A stretch of 64,000 nt of DNA from RGIG3002 sp964449325. Its GTDB lineage: Bacteria > Bacillota > Clostridia > Lachnospirales > Lachnospiraceae. The notes beneath the pieces are model-generated. The model saw nothing but the letters and a program-made list of their open reading frames with translations. It was not told the DNA's origin and searched no databases. Shown piece by piece: positions 35,541 to 44,735 of this stretch. Location of the stretch: NCBI GenBank assembly GCA_964449325.1, contig CAYUYJ010000002.1, positions 186,001 through 250,000 on the forward strand, given 5' to 3'. A program made the position numbers and the translations under genes. Position 1 is the stretch's first letter. Every line of letters begins with the position of its first letter.

Positions 35541-36737
35541 ATGGCATTAACGTTATCAAAGAAAGCACAGGCAGTAAAACCTTCATCAACGTTGGCAATT
35601 ACTGCAAAAGCAAAAGAGTTAAAGGCACAGGGAATTGATGTAGTAGGATTCGGAGCAGGTGAACCGGATTTCAATACACCTGAGAATGTATGTGAAGCTG
35701 CTGTTTCAGCGATCAGAGAAGGCTTTACGAAATATACTCCGGCTTCAGGAACAAATGAACTGAAGGAAGCTATCTGCAAAAAATTCAAAGAATTCAACGG
35801 ACTTGACTATAAACCGAACCAGATTGTTATCAGCAACGGCGGTAAGCATTCTTTATCCAATGTTTTCGATGCAATCTTAAATCCGGGAGATGAAGTGATT
35901 ATTCCTGCACCGTACTGGTTAAGTTATCCTGAGATGGTTAAGCTTTCTGACGGTGTTCCTGTAGTCATTACCGGAACAAAGGAAAATGGTTATAAAGTAA
36001 CGGCAAAGCAGATTGAAGATGCAATTACTGATAAGACAAAGGCGCTTGTATTGAATACGCCGAGCAATCCTACCGGAATGATTTATTCCGAAGAAGAATT
36101 ACGTGCTATTGCAGACGTTGTTGTAAGAAAAGATATTTATGTTGTTGCCGATGAAATGTATGAATATTTAATTTATGGTGACGAGAAACATGTCAGCATT
36201 GCTTCTTTTAATGAAGAAATATATAAAAGAACGATTACTTGTAGTGGATTGTCAAAGAGCTATGCGATGACAGGCTGGAGAATCGGTTATACCGGTTCTT
36301 CACCGGAAATTGCAAAACTGATGGGGTCTATTCAGTCTCATGCGACCTCCAACCCGAATTCCATTGCACAGAGAGCAGCTGTGGAGGCGTTAACAGGGCC
36401 GCAGGAAACAGTAAAGACTATGAAGGCAGAATTTGACAAACGTCGCCGTTATATGTATCAGAGAGTAGCTGCAATGCCTCATGTAAGTACCTTAGAGCCT
36501 AAGGGCGCTTTTTATGTATTTATTGATACAGAGGAAGCTTTGGAAAAAGAGTATAAAGGAGAAAAAATTCAGACGACGGCAAGAATGGCTGAGATTCTTT
36601 TGGATGATTTTGCTGTTGCTGTTGTTCCTTGCGCAGATTTTGGTTTCCCGAAGCACATTCGTCTTTCCTATGCAATCAGCATGGAGCAGATTGAAAAAGG
36701 CTTGGACAGAATTGAGAACTTCTTGAAAGCATTATAA
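35541..36737 (+). CDS. PLP-dependent aspartate aminotransferase, class I
   Basis: A 398-residue protein. SKSYAMTGWRIGY carries the PLP Lys and the Arg of subgroup I-gamma enzymes; GAGEPDFNTPE, NTPSNPTGMIYS and the ADEMYEYLIY stretch are also typical. It probably moves amino groups between aspartate and 2-oxoglutarate; exact substrates cannot be read from sequence. The start at ATG 35541 lies close behind GAGGACGGTGG; GTG 35532 is an alternative. Confidence 0.92.
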   Translation: MALTLSKKAQAVKPSSTLAITAKAKELKAQGIDVVGFGAGEPDFNTPENVCEAAVSAIREGFTKYTPASGTNELKEAICKKFKEFNGLDYKPNQIVISNGGKHSLSNVFDAILNPGDEVIIPAPYWLSYPEMVKLSDGVPVVITGTKENGYKVTAKQIEDAITDKTKALVLNTPSNPTGMIYSEEELRAIADVVVRKDIYVVADEMYEYLIYGDEKHVSIASFNEEIYKRTITCSGLSKSYAMTGWRIGYTGSSPEIAKLMGSIQSHATSNPNSIAQRAAVEALTGPQETVKTMKAEFDKRRRYMYQRVAAMPHVSTLEPKGAFYVFIDTEEALEKEYKGEKIQTTARMAEILLDDFAVAVVPCADFGFPKHIRLSYAISMEQIEKGLDRIENFLKAL

Positions 36738-36772
36738 GGAAAGGTGTCGATAGATGGCAGAAGGCTGAGAGA

Positions 36773-37315
36773 ATGGACGAATTCAAACGACTGGACAGGA
36801 AACTTGTATTTAAAGGAAGTATTATTGATTTTTATAAGGATACGGTGCAAGTACCAAACGGGAATGTTGTGGAATGGGATTTTATCGGTCATAAGGGAGC
36901 TGCTGCAGTGGTTCCGGTTACGGAAGACGGAAAAATTCTTATGGTGCGTCAGTTTCGCAATGCACTTGACCGATATACGTTAGAAATTCCGGCAGGGGGA
37001 TTAAATTCACCCTCTGAACCGATGGTGGAAGCAGCGGCAAGGGAATTGCAGGAGGAGACAGGATATTCCTGTGATAAGCTGGAATTTTTAATTTCTATTC
37101 GTACCACGGTGGCATTTTGTAATGAGAGGATAGAAATTTTTGTTGCCAATCATTTGCAACCGGGCAAACAGCATTTGGACGAGGACGAATTTATCAATGT
37201 GGAAGCCTATGAGGTGGAAGAACTTTGCCAAATGATTTATGACGGAGAAATAGAGGATTCTAAAACAATTTCTGCGATTATGAGCTATAAAAATAAGTAT
37301 CTGAAAGAAAAATAA
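36773..37315 (+). CDS. nudF: NUDIX hydrolase, ADP-ribose pyrophosphatase type
   Basis: A 180-residue protein. The Nudix box is complete: a Gly-Gly pair, then E and AARELQEETGY. MVRQFRNALDRYTLEIPAGG upstream of the box is characteristic of ADP-ribose pyrophosphatases. It is followed by spoIIM and xerD, the same order as nudF-spoIIM-ripX in Bacillus subtilis, which supports the name. Confidence 0.88.
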   Translation: MDEFKRLDRKLVFKGSIIDFYKDTVQVPNGNVVEWDFIGHKGAAAVVPVTEDGKILMVRQFRNALDRYTLEIPAGGLNSPSEPMVEAAARELQEETGYSCDKLEFLISIRTTVAFCNERIEIFVANHLQPGKQHLDEDEFINVEAYEVEELCQMIYDGEIEDSKTISAIMSYKNKYLKEK

Positions 37316-37355
37316 AAGGAATACCGGAGAAATGAATTCTCGGAAACTGTGTAGA

Positions 37356-37395
37356 CTGCATTGTTTTACGGAAATGTGAAACAATGCAGTTTTTT
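37356..37395 (+). terminator. intrinsic terminator after the NUDIX gene
   Basis: CTGCATTGTTT pairs perfectly with AAACAATGCAG, 12-base loop, followed by six T. Confidence 0.9.
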
Positions 37396-37463
37396 GATTA
37401 CTCATTTTTACTAATCCCATGCATATAATGAATAGGACAGAAACGAGATAAAAAGGAGGGGGC

Positions 37464-38069
37464 ATGAAGAAAGGAAATGAAGGGATGATACCCGGCATGT
37501 GGATACTGCTGTTTGGTGTCTGCTTTATTTTCGGGATTGGTATTACTAATCTATGGAAAGGGGAAATGATAGATAAAAGTGGATTCTTAAGTGAATATAC
37601 GCTTCTGTGCATGAGCCGTGTAAAGTTGGACTATATGAGTTATTTTTTGTATCTGTTACAAAAGCGGGCAGGTGGTGCAATCTTTCTTGCCGTACTTTCC
37701 TCCACTTATTTGGGACTTGCCGGGATTTACTTTTATGTCGGGTGGCTGGGGCTTTCTTCCGGTATTTTTCTTGCCGGTGCGGGGATACGTTATGGAATGA
37801 AAGGAATTTTGCTTTTTCTGGGTGGGATGATACCCCATCAGTTGATTCTGATACCCTGTGGAGTTATGTTCCTTAGTTGGTGTTACCGTATGTGTACAAC
37901 ATTGTACTATCCCAACCGTTCTATGGAACCGGTTTGGGGCAGCAAGAAGCAGTTTGTTATCCGAAAAATTATACAATTTCAAGTTATTTTGGGAGTTGTC
38001 ATAATAGGTTGCTTACTTGAATGTTATGTAAATCCATATATCATTACAAAATTATTAAAAATTTTTTAA
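37464..38069 (+). CDS. spoIIM: stage II sporulation protein M
   Basis: A 201-residue integral membrane protein with about five hydrophobic segments. MIPHQLILIPCGVM and the LLECYVNPYI end match SpoIIM. In sporulating cells SpoIIM works with SpoIID and SpoIIP to thin the septal wall during engulfment. GGAGG is 8 bases ahead of the ATG. Its position between the NUDIX and xerD genes agrees with the Bacillus order and points to a spore former. Confidence 0.9.
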   Translation: MKKGNEGMIPGMWILLFGVCFIFGIGITNLWKGEMIDKSGFLSEYTLLCMSRVKLDYMSYFLYLLQKRAGGAIFLAVLSSTYLGLAGIYFYVGWLGLSSGIFLAGAGIRYGMKGILLFLGGMIPHQLILIPCGVMFLSWCYRMCTTLYYPNRSMEPVWGSKKQFVIRKIIQFQVILGVVIIGCLLECYVNPYIITKLLKIF

Positions 38070-38170
38070 TCCCATTTTCAACATCTAGTGAATGGCTAAA
38101 AGAAAAAAACGATATCTTGTATATTTCTTGAAAAGCCCCGAAAATAGAAGAAATTCCTGTAAAATATCCG

Positions 38171-38199
38171 TTGATTTTATCGGAGTTTCTTATTATAAT
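38171..38199 (+). promoter_or_regulatory. promoter of xerD
   Basis: TTGATT at 38171-38176 and TATAAT at 38194-38199 with a 17-base spacer. A small inverted repeat AATCGG-CAT-CCGATT (38207-38221) lies at the expected transcript start. Confidence 0.7.
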
Positions 38200-38260
38200 T
38201 GAGATTAATCGGCATCCGATTTTGATTAACATAATACCTTATGAGGAAGGGCAGTACCAA

Positions 38261-39145
38261 ATGGAGAAACAGATTAATGCGTTCATTTCCTATTTACATA
38301 ATGTGAAAAAGACCTCGAATAATACCGAGATGTCTTACCGAAGAGATTTGAACAAATTAAATAAATATTTATCGGAGCGTAACGTTCAGAAGGTTCGTGA
38401 TGTTACGAAAGAGGACTTGTGCGCTTATATACTCTATATGGAGGAACAGAAGTTCGCAGCGGCAACAGTTTCCAGAAATATTGCTTCCATTAAGGCATTT
38501 TATCATTATATGGCAAAAGAAGGGATTGTGAAAGAAGATATTTCGGAGTCGCTGAAAGCACCAAAGATAGAAAAAAAGCTGCCGGAGATTCTTTCTATGG
38601 ACGAAGTTATTCGTTTGTTGGAGCAGCCGAGTGGGGACAGCCCCAAGGAAATCAGAGATAAGGCAATGTTGGAGCTTTTGTATGCTACAGGAATCCGTGT
38701 TACGGAACTGATTAATTTGAGACTTCCTGATATTAATTTGCAAATGGGGGTTTTGAATTGTCAGGATGGAAATAAAGAACGGATGATTCCTTTTGGAAAA
38801 GAAGCTAAAAACGCACTGCTTCGTTATTATGAAGAGGCGAGAGAGGCTATGGTGAAGGACAATAAGTCGGATATTTTGTTTGTCAATTGTTCGGGGCAGC
38901 CGATGAGCAGACAGGGCTTTTGGAAATTGATTAAATATTATGCCAAAAAAGCCGGAATTGATGAGGACATTACCCCGCATACGCTTCGACATTCCTTTGC
39001 GGCTCATCTGGTGGAGAACGGAGCGGATTTAAGAAGTGTACAGGAAATGCTTGGACATTCTGATATATCTACGACACAGGTTTATGCAAATATGAACCAT
39101 AATCGCATTCGTGAGGTTTATGCAAAGGCACATCCAAGAAGCTGA
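38261..39145 (+). CDS. xerD: tyrosine recombinase XerD
   Basis: A 294-residue recombinase that resolves chromosome dimers at dif. It has an N-terminal SAM-like core-binding domain and a catalytic domain with Arg (ATGIRVTEL), HTLRHSFAAH, GHSDIS and the nucleophile Tyr in TTQVYANMNH. Its length is typical and it sits next to spoIIM, so I call it the housekeeping recombinase rather than an element integrase. ATG 38261 follows AGGAAGGG; an upstream frame to 38171 runs through the promoter. Confidence 0.93.
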   Translation: MEKQINAFISYLHNVKKTSNNTEMSYRRDLNKLNKYLSERNVQKVRDVTKEDLCAYILYMEEQKFAAATVSRNIASIKAFYHYMAKEGIVKEDISESLKAPKIEKKLPEILSMDEVIRLLEQPSGDSPKEIRDKAMLELLYATGIRVTELINLRLPDINLQMGVLNCQDGNKERMIPFGKEAKNALLRYYEEAREAMVKDNKSDILFVNCSGQPMSRQGFWKLIKYYAKKAGIDEDITPHTLRHSFAAHLVENGADLRSVQEMLGHSDISTTQVYANMNHNRIREVYAKAHPRS

Positions 39146-39192
39146 AACAGCATGAACAGCAGACTCCAAAGAATCTGCTGTCCATGCTGTTT
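39145..39192. terminator. bidirectional terminator between xerD and DAHP synthase
   Basis: The outer stem AAACAGCATG pairs with CATGCTGTTT and the inner stem ACAGCAGA with CTGCTGT. The stop codons of both convergent genes lie in or at the stem arms. Confidence 0.8.
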
Positions 39193-40219
39193 ATTCATAT
39201 TCCGCAATATCATAAATCAGTTGTTCACTTGCTTCCCAGCCAAGACATGGGTCGGTAATGGATTTACCGTAAATACCTCCGCCAACTTTCTGACAGCCTT
39301 CTTCGATATAACTTTCAATCATGACACCCTTAACAAGCTGGTGAATATCCGGGCTTAACTTACGGGAGTGCATTACTTCTTTTACAATACGGGTCTGCTG
39401 TTCAAACTGCTTGTTGGAATTATTGTGGTTAGAATCAATAATACAAGCGGGATTTTTCAAATCTCTTTCGTTGTATAAAGTAAGTAACGTATTTAAATCC
39501 TCATAGTGATAGTTCGGAAGGCTTCTGCCGTATTTGTTGACAGAGCCACGCAGTACCGTGTGGGCAAGCTCATTTCCGGTAGTGTTGACCTCCCAGCCTC
39601 TGTAAATAAAAGAGTGAGCATGCTGCGCTGCATAAACGGAATTCAGCATAATGGAGAAGTCACCGCTGGTAGGATTTTTCATTCCGGCAGGTACGTCAAA
39701 GCCGCTGGCAGTAAGACGATGCTGCTGATCCTCTACGGAACGGGCACCGATTGCCACATAGGATAAGATATCGGAAAGATAACGGTAATTTTCCGGATAA
39801 AGCATTTCATCTGCAGCGGTGAGTCCGGATTCTTCAATAGCACGAATGTGCATTTTACGCATGGCAATCAGACCACCAAGGAAATCTTCTCCCTTTTCCG
39901 GGTCCGGCTGATGGACAATTCCTTTATAACCGTCACCGGTTGTACGCGGCTTATTGGTATAAATTCTGGGAATCAGAATTAATTTGTCTTTTACCTTTTC
40001 GTTTGCTTTGGAAAGACGTGTTACATAATCGCACAGGGCATCTTCATTGTCTGCAGAGCAGGGTCCGATGATAACAAGAAATTTATTGCTTTCTCCGGTA
40101 AAGACTTTGCGGATTTCTTCGTCGCGTTCTGCCTTTAGAGCGGATAACTTTTCGGGAACCGGATATTGCTCACGGATTTCTGCCGGGGTAGGCAGCTTCT
40201 TTACAAATTCAAATGACAT
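39191..40219 (-). CDS. aroF: 3-deoxy-7-phosphoheptulonate (DAHP) synthase, class I alpha
   Basis: A 342-residue enzyme joining erythrose 4-phosphate and phosphoenolpyruvate, the first step of aromatic amino acid synthesis. Motifs: VIIGPCSADNEDAL, PRIYTNKPRTTGDGYKG (substrate Lys/Arg), GARSVEDQQHR, PTSGDF and DSNHNNSNK. It is of the AroG/F/H type with the N-terminal regulatory helix region, so feedback control by Phe or Tyr is likely, but which one cannot be read. AAAGGAG precedes the ATG, and it is a single-gene unit. Confidence 0.94.
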   Translation of the reverse strand: MSFEFVKKLPTPAEIREQYPVPEKLSALKAERDEEIRKVFTGESNKFLVIIGPCSADNEDALCDYVTRLSKANEKVKDKLILIPRIYTNKPRTTGDGYKGIVHQPDPEKGEDFLGGLIAMRKMHIRAIEESGLTAADEMLYPENYRYLSDILSYVAIGARSVEDQQHRLTASGFDVPAGMKNPTSGDFSIMLNSVYAAQHAHSFIYRGWEVNTTGNELAHTVLRGSVNKYGRSLPNYHYEDLNTLLTLYNERDLKNPACIIDSNHNNSNKQFEQQTRIVKEVMHSRKLSPDIHQLVKGVMIESYIEEGCQKVGGGIYGKSITDPCLGWEASEQLIYDIAEYE

Positions 40220-40270
40220 TTCATAAACTCCTTTGTATATTTATTCAAATTATTTGCTCAAAACAACCTC

Positions 40271-40299
40271 ATTATAATATAGAAGTGCAAAAAGCGCAA
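40271..40299 (-). promoter_or_regulatory. promoter of DAHP synthase
   Basis: On the minus strand TTGCGC (40294-40299) and TATAAT (40271-40276) with a 17-base spacer, about 50 bases ahead of the ATG. An AAGCG/CGCTT hairpin overlaps the -35 box and may be a weak terminator for the upstream spoVB gene. Confidence 0.65.
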
Positions 40300-40347
40300 G
40301 AAAACGCTTGCATGAATCATGAATAAAATTATATTAGTGTCAAAAAA

Positions 40348-41703
40348 TCATGCCGGTTTCGTATAGTGTTTTACGAATGCTGTTTCCATCGAGGTGATAA
40401 CAAGCTGGCTGACTAATAATCCCCACATATAGCCCCTGATTCCGAAGGTAGGAAGAAAGAAAAAAACAAACAGCAGACGAATCGCTAAACCGGTTACATT
40501 ACAGAAAAACGTAGTGCCGGCCTTCCCCAGTCCGTGTAAAATACTGGACATGGTAGAGGAAATATAGAGAAAAGGGCAGATAAAGCTTAAAGTCAGAATA
40601 AAGGAGCCGGCAGACGTGCTGTCAAACAGCAGACTACCGAGATAGTTGCCGAACAATAAGAAAAATATCGTACAGAAAATACCGAACAGAGAGCAGTATA
40701 GAAGAGATTTTTCCATTGCTTTTTTGATTTTTTCATAATTACTGCTGCTTTCTGCTTCTGAAATGATAGGCAGAAGCAGAACCGCAACCGAATTTGTGAG
40801 GGCACAGGGAAACAGAATAAGCGGAAGTGCCATGCCGCTTAATATACCGTATATACTTAGTGCTTCTGAATTTGTCAATCCGTATACTTGCAACATGGTC
40901 GGAATATAGATGGCTTCCACGCTCTGCAAAAGGTTGACCACAATCCGGTTGGCACTTAATGGAACGGAAAGAGAGAGAATTTGTCTGGTGGCGGAAAATA
41001 CTTTACGGGAGGGTGATATTACATAAGCAGAGGCAGTTTTTACCAGAGTATCCCCTATATACTTAGAAGAAAAACGACAAAATATCATAGGACCGGAAAC
41101 AAGCACCGAAAAAATTTCCCCGATTAACAGCCCGAACAGTGCCAGTGAAATAGAGGGCGAATTATCGGAAGAGTAAAACAAATGGTAAACTAAATATACC
41201 GAAGAAACTCTGGCAAGCTGTTCGGCGAGTTGGGTCATAGCGGGAACGGAGGTTTTTTGAATACCGTAGTAGTAGCCGTTGATACAGGAATGCAGTGCAC
41301 CAAAAGGCAGGGAAAGAGCGAAAATCCGAAGCAGCGGAGCCGTGCGTATTTCTAAAAGAATATTCTTTGCCAAAAATTCAGAATTTACGTAAATAAACAG
41401 AGAACAGAGAGCAGAAAGTGCACCGGAGAGAAAAATTCCGGTGTATAAAACCCGCAGAGAGGCTTTATAATCATGAGTAGTAGGCTCACTTGCCACAAAT
41501 TTGGAAATAGCGGTCTGTATACCGGAGCAGCTTATGGAGTAGGAAAGCACCATAACCGGATTGATAAGCTGATAAATGCCCATTCCTTCCTCTCCGAATA
41601 CATGACTTAAGAAAATACGGTAGAAAAAGCCGATGACACGGCTGATAAGTCCGGTCAGAGTCAGGACAAAGGTTCCTTTAATCAGGGTATTGCGTTTACT
41701 CAT
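40348..41703 (-). CDS. spoVB: SpoVB-like MATE/MOP-superfamily flippase
   Basis: A 451-residue membrane protein with 12-14 hydrophobic segments. GTFVLTLTGLISRVIGFFYRI at the start and ILHGLGKAGTTFF near the end match SpoVB and related lipid-linked oligosaccharide flippases. SpoVB is needed for spore cortex synthesis; relatives move lipid II or polysaccharide lipid intermediates. A GAGG site precedes the ATG. As the envelope glycan cluster is 9 kb away and has its own synthase, I see no direct link. Confidence 0.85.
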   Translation of the reverse strand: MSKRNTLIKGTFVLTLTGLISRVIGFFYRIFLSHVFGEEGMGIYQLINPVMVLSYSISCSGIQTAISKFVASEPTTHDYKASLRVLYTGIFLSGALSALCSLFIYVNSEFLAKNILLEIRTAPLLRIFALSLPFGALHSCINGYYYGIQKTSVPAMTQLAEQLARVSSVYLVYHLFYSSDNSPSISLALFGLLIGEIFSVLVSGPMIFCRFSSKYIGDTLVKTASAYVISPSRKVFSATRQILSLSVPLSANRIVVNLLQSVEAIYIPTMLQVYGLTNSEALSIYGILSGMALPLILFPCALTNSVAVLLLPIISEAESSSNYEKIKKAMEKSLLYCSLFGIFCTIFFLLFGNYLGSLLFDSTSAGSFILTLSFICPFLYISSTMSSILHGLGKAGTTFFCNVTGLAIRLLFVFFFLPTFGIRGYMWGLLVSQLVITSMETAFVKHYTKPA

Positions 41704-41752
41704 AGGGAAACCTCAGACAATAATTATTGATAATTATATGCCAATAGACTTA

Positions 41753-41781
41753 TTGACAGAACAAAGACAGAATGTTATATT
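41753..41781 (+). promoter_or_regulatory. promoter of the nifS-iscU-mnmA operon
   Basis: TTGACA at 41753-41758 and TATATT at 41776-41781, 17-base spacer. A 125-base leader follows and contains an 11-base stem (AACGGTCGCTG with CAGTGACGGTT, one mismatch) at 41834-41858 of unknown role. Confidence 0.75.
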
Positions 41782-41907
41782 GAAACATATAATTCTTAGT
41801 GATTAAGTAGGAATTATATGGATTTATAAAAAAACGGTCGCTGAGGCAGTGACGGTTTCACAATAGAAAGGAAGTCTCAGAAGAGGCAGGACGGAGGATT
41901 TAGTGTT

Positions 41908-43092
41908 ATGGAAAAAACTATTTATTTAGATAATGCGGCAACGACCAAAACCGCACCGGAGGTGGTAGAGGCAATGCTGCCTTATTTTACGGAATATTAC
42001 GGCAATGCCAGTAGTATTTATTCGGTGGGAGCGCAGGCGAAGAAGGCATTGAATCAGGCACGGGAGACGATTGCGGAAACACTTGGAGCGGCAGCCAATG
42101 AAATTTATTTTACGGCAGGCGGTTCCGAATCGGATAACTGGGCGATTAAAGCAACTGCTGAAGCCTACGCTTCCAAAGGTAAACATATTATTACTTCAGC
42201 TATCGAGCATCATGCTGTTTTGCATACCTGTCAGTATTTGGAGAAAAACGGTTTTGAAGTGACTTACGTGGGCGTGGACGAGAATGGTATTTTGAAACTG
42301 GAGGAACTAAAAGCAGCAATCCGCCCGGATACGGTTTTAATTTCCGTGATGTTTGCCAACAACGAAATCGGAACCATTCAGCCAATTAAAGAAATCGGCG
42401 AGATTGCGAAGGAGAAAGGGATTTTATTCCATACCGATGCAGTACAGGCATACGGACAGCTTCCTATTAATGTAGACGAATATCATATTGATATGCTGAG
42501 TGCTAGCGGACATAAATTAAACGGTCCGAAAGGAATCGGTTTTTTGTATATCCGAAAGGGTGTAAAAAGCCGTTCTTTTGTACATGGTGGACAGCAGGAA
42601 AGAGGAAGAAGAGCCGGGACGGAAAATATACCGGGAATCGTGGGACTTGCGACAGCAGCAAAACGTGCCTTTTCCATATTAGAGGAAAAGACAAAGAAAG
42701 AAATCGAACTGCGTAATTTCCTGATAGAGAAAATCGAAAAAGAAATTCCTTATTGTCGTTTAAATGGCGATAGAACAAAGCGCCTTCCGAATAATGTGAA
42801 TTTCAGTTTTCAATTTATTGAAGGGGAATCCCTGTTAATTATGCTTGATATGAAAGGAATCTGTGCATCCAGCGGTTCTGCATGTACTTCCGGTTCGTTA
42901 GACCCGTCTCATGTGTTGCTTGCGATTGGCTTGCCTCATGAAATTGCACATGGCTCTTTAAGACTTACCGTATCGGAAGAAAATACATTAGAAGAGATGG
43001 AAACGGTGGTTGAGGCCGTAAAAGAAATCGTAGAAAAGCTTCGTGCCATGTCACCCTTATACGAAGATTTCTGCAAGAAAGAGAGAAAATAA
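41908..43092 (+). CDS. nifS: cysteine desulfurase, NifS/IscS class
   Basis: A 394-residue PLP enzyme that takes sulfur from cysteine. YLDNAATTKTAPEV at the start, SAIEHHAVLHTC, SASGHKLNGPKGIGFLYIRKG with the PLP Lys, and SGSACTSGSLDPSHVL with the catalytic Cys are present. GGAGG precedes the ATG. Gene order with iscU and mnmA suggests it supplies sulfur to Fe-S clusters and to tRNA thiolation. No iscR is adjacent. Confidence 0.95.
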   Translation: MEKTIYLDNAATTKTAPEVVEAMLPYFTEYYGNASSIYSVGAQAKKALNQARETIAETLGAAANEIYFTAGGSESDNWAIKATAEAYASKGKHIITSAIEHHAVLHTCQYLEKNGFEVTYVGVDENGILKLEELKAAIRPDTVLISVMFANNEIGTIQPIKEIGEIAKEKGILFHTDAVQAYGQLPINVDEYHIDMLSASGHKLNGPKGIGFLYIRKGVKSRSFVHGGQQERGRRAGTENIPGIVGLATAAKRAFSILEEKTKKEIELRNFLIEKIEKEIPYCRLNGDRTKRLPNNVNFSFQFIEGESLLIMLDMKGICASSGSACTSGSLDPSHVLLAIGLPHEIAHGSLRLTVSEENTLEEMETVVEAVKEIVEKLRAMSPLYEDFCKKERK

Positions 43093-43113
43093 GTAGAATT
43101 TGGAGGAAAAATC

Positions 43114-43554
43114 ATGTATAGTGAGAAAGTAATGGACCATTTCTCAAATCCGAGAAACATGGGTGAAATAGAAAATGCAAGTGGAGTAGGAACAGTCGGT
43201 AATGCCAAGTGCGGCGATATTATGCGGATGTATCTGGATATCGATGAAAATGGTGTGATTCAGGATTGCAAATTTAAAACCTTTGGCTGTGGTGCAGCGG
43301 TGGCAACAAGCAGTATGGCAACCGAGCTTGTAAAAGGCAAAACAATACAGCAGGCATTGGAGGTTACGAATAAGGCGGTCATGGAAGCATTAGACGGACT
43401 GCCGCCTGTAAAGGTACATTGTTCCCTGCTTGCAGAAGAAGCAATTCATGCGGCACTTTGGGATTATGCAGAGAAAAAAGGTATTAAAATCGAAGGCTTG
43501 CAGAAACCAAAGTCCGACATTCACGAAGGCGAAGAAGAGGACGATGAATATTAA
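43114..43554 (+). CDS. iscU: Fe-S cluster scaffold, IscU/NifU N-terminal type
   Basis: A 146-residue scaffold. The three cluster Cys are seen in GNAKCGDIM, FGCGAAVATSS and VHCSLLAEEAIHAAL, and YSEKVMDHFSNPRNMG is the usual start. A charged acidic tail ends the protein (EGEEEDDEY). It works with the desulfurase one gene upstream. Its last 11 bases overlap the mnmA start. Confidence 0.94.
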   Translation: MYSEKVMDHFSNPRNMGEIENASGVGTVGNAKCGDIMRMYLDIDENGVIQDCKFKTFGCGAAVATSSMATELVKGKTIQQALEVTNKAVMEALDGLPPVKVHCSLLAEEAIHAALWDYAEKKGIKIEGLQKPKSDIHEGEEEDDEY

Positions 43555-44629
43555 GAACAAAAAAGTAGTAGTAGGAATGTCCGGAGGAGTGGATTCCTCC
43601 GTGGCAGCCCTGCTTTTAAAAGAAGAAGGATACGACGTGGTGGGTGTTACCATGCAAATCTGGCAGGATGAAGATGCCTGTAGCATTCAGGAAAACGGAG
43701 GATGCTGCGGGCTTTCTGCCGTGGAGGATGCAAGACGTGTGGCGGAGAAGCTGGATATTCCTTATTATGTGATGAACTTTAAAAAAGAGTTTAAAGAGCA
43801 TGTTATGAATTATTTTGTAGAGGAATATCTGCAGGGGCATACACCGAATCCGTGTATAGCCTGCAACCGGTATGTGAAGTGGGAATCCCTGCTGAAACGG
43901 AGTCTTGATATTGGCGCGGATTACATTGCCACCGGACATTATGCACGGATTGAACAGCTTGCGAACGGAAGGTTTGCGATTCGCAATTCGGTAACGGCGG
44001 CAAAGGACCAGACCTATGCACTTTATAATCTGACACAGTATCAGCTTGCACATACGCTGATGCCGGTAGGGGCTTATGAAAAGAGTGAAATTCGCAAAAT
44101 TGCGGAAGAAGCGGGGCTTCCTATTGCTAACAAGCCTGACAGTCAGGAAATTTGTTTTGTACCGGATAATGACTATGCTTCTTTCATCGAAAGAGAAGCC
44201 GGGGATAAAGTGCCGGGAGTCGGCAATTTCGTGACAAAGGATGGGATTGTTTTAGGACAGCATAAGGGAATTACCCACTATACGATAGGACAGCGAAAGG
44301 GGCTGAATCTGGCAATGGGGCATCCGGTGTTTGTGACACAGATTCGTCCCGAAACGAACGAAGTAGTGATAGGAGAGCATGAGGATGTCTTTTCTACGGA
44401 ACTGGATTGTAAGAAGCTGAACTTTATGGCAATCGAGAATTTGGAGGAACCGAGAAAGGTACTTGCCAAAATCCGTTACGCTCACAAAGGAACTATGTGT
44501 ACGATTAAGAAAACCGGAGACGATACGGTACATTGTACCTTTGATGAGCCGGTACGTGCCGTTACAAAAGGGCAGGCGGTTGTGTTCTATGACGGGGAGT
44601 ATGTACTTGGCGGAGGAACGATTGTATGA
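43544..44629 (+). CDS. mnmA: tRNA-specific 2-thiouridylase
   Basis: A 361-residue enzyme that thiolates U34 of Lys, Glu and Gln tRNAs. The PP-loop GMSGGVDSS, catalytic Cys in NPCIACNRYVKW and DSQEICFVPDNDY are present. ATG 43544 overlaps the iscU end and has GAGG just upstream; an earlier in-frame start inside iscU is rejected because MnmA proteins begin just ahead of the PP-loop. The sulfur donor is probably the desulfurase of the same operon. Confidence 0.95.
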   Translation: MNIKNKKVVVGMSGGVDSSVAALLLKEEGYDVVGVTMQIWQDEDACSIQENGGCCGLSAVEDARRVAEKLDIPYYVMNFKKEFKEHVMNYFVEEYLQGHTPNPCIACNRYVKWESLLKRSLDIGADYIATGHYARIEQLANGRFAIRNSVTAAKDQTYALYNLTQYQLAHTLMPVGAYEKSEIRKIAEEAGLPIANKPDSQEICFVPDNDYASFIEREAGDKVPGVGNFVTKDGIVLGQHKGITHYTIGQRKGLNLAMGHPVFVTQIRPETNEVVIGEHEDVFSTELDCKKLNFMAIENLEEPRKVLAKIRYAHKGTMCTIKKTGDDTVHCTFDEPVRAVTKGQAVVFYDGEYVLGGGTIV

Positions 44630-44664
44630 CAGGTCATGGAATACTTTTTGAGAGTTAAAGGCAA

Positions 44665-44735
44665 AATGCCGGAGCAGGCGGATATAAATTCCGCCGCGGA
44701 ATTTATATCCGTCGAAACTCCGGCATTCTTTTTTC
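44665..44735. terminator. strong two-level bidirectional terminator between mnmA and hisK
   Basis: The outer stem AATGCCGGAG pairs with CTCCGGCATT (44718-44727), followed by a T run. An inner hairpin of about 16 pairs is centred near 44695 (GGATATAAATTCC with GGAATTTATATCC). The hisK stop codon (44703-44705) lies inside the inner arm. Confidence 0.9.

Noticed and set aside
38369..39007. 212-codon open frame antisense to xerD
   Set aside because: Fully antisense to a conserved gene with intact catalytic motifs; no ribosome site or family match.
38261..39145. xerD as an integrase of a mobile element
   Set aside because: Its neighbours (nudF, spoIIM) and length match the housekeeping recombinase locus, and no element genes are near.
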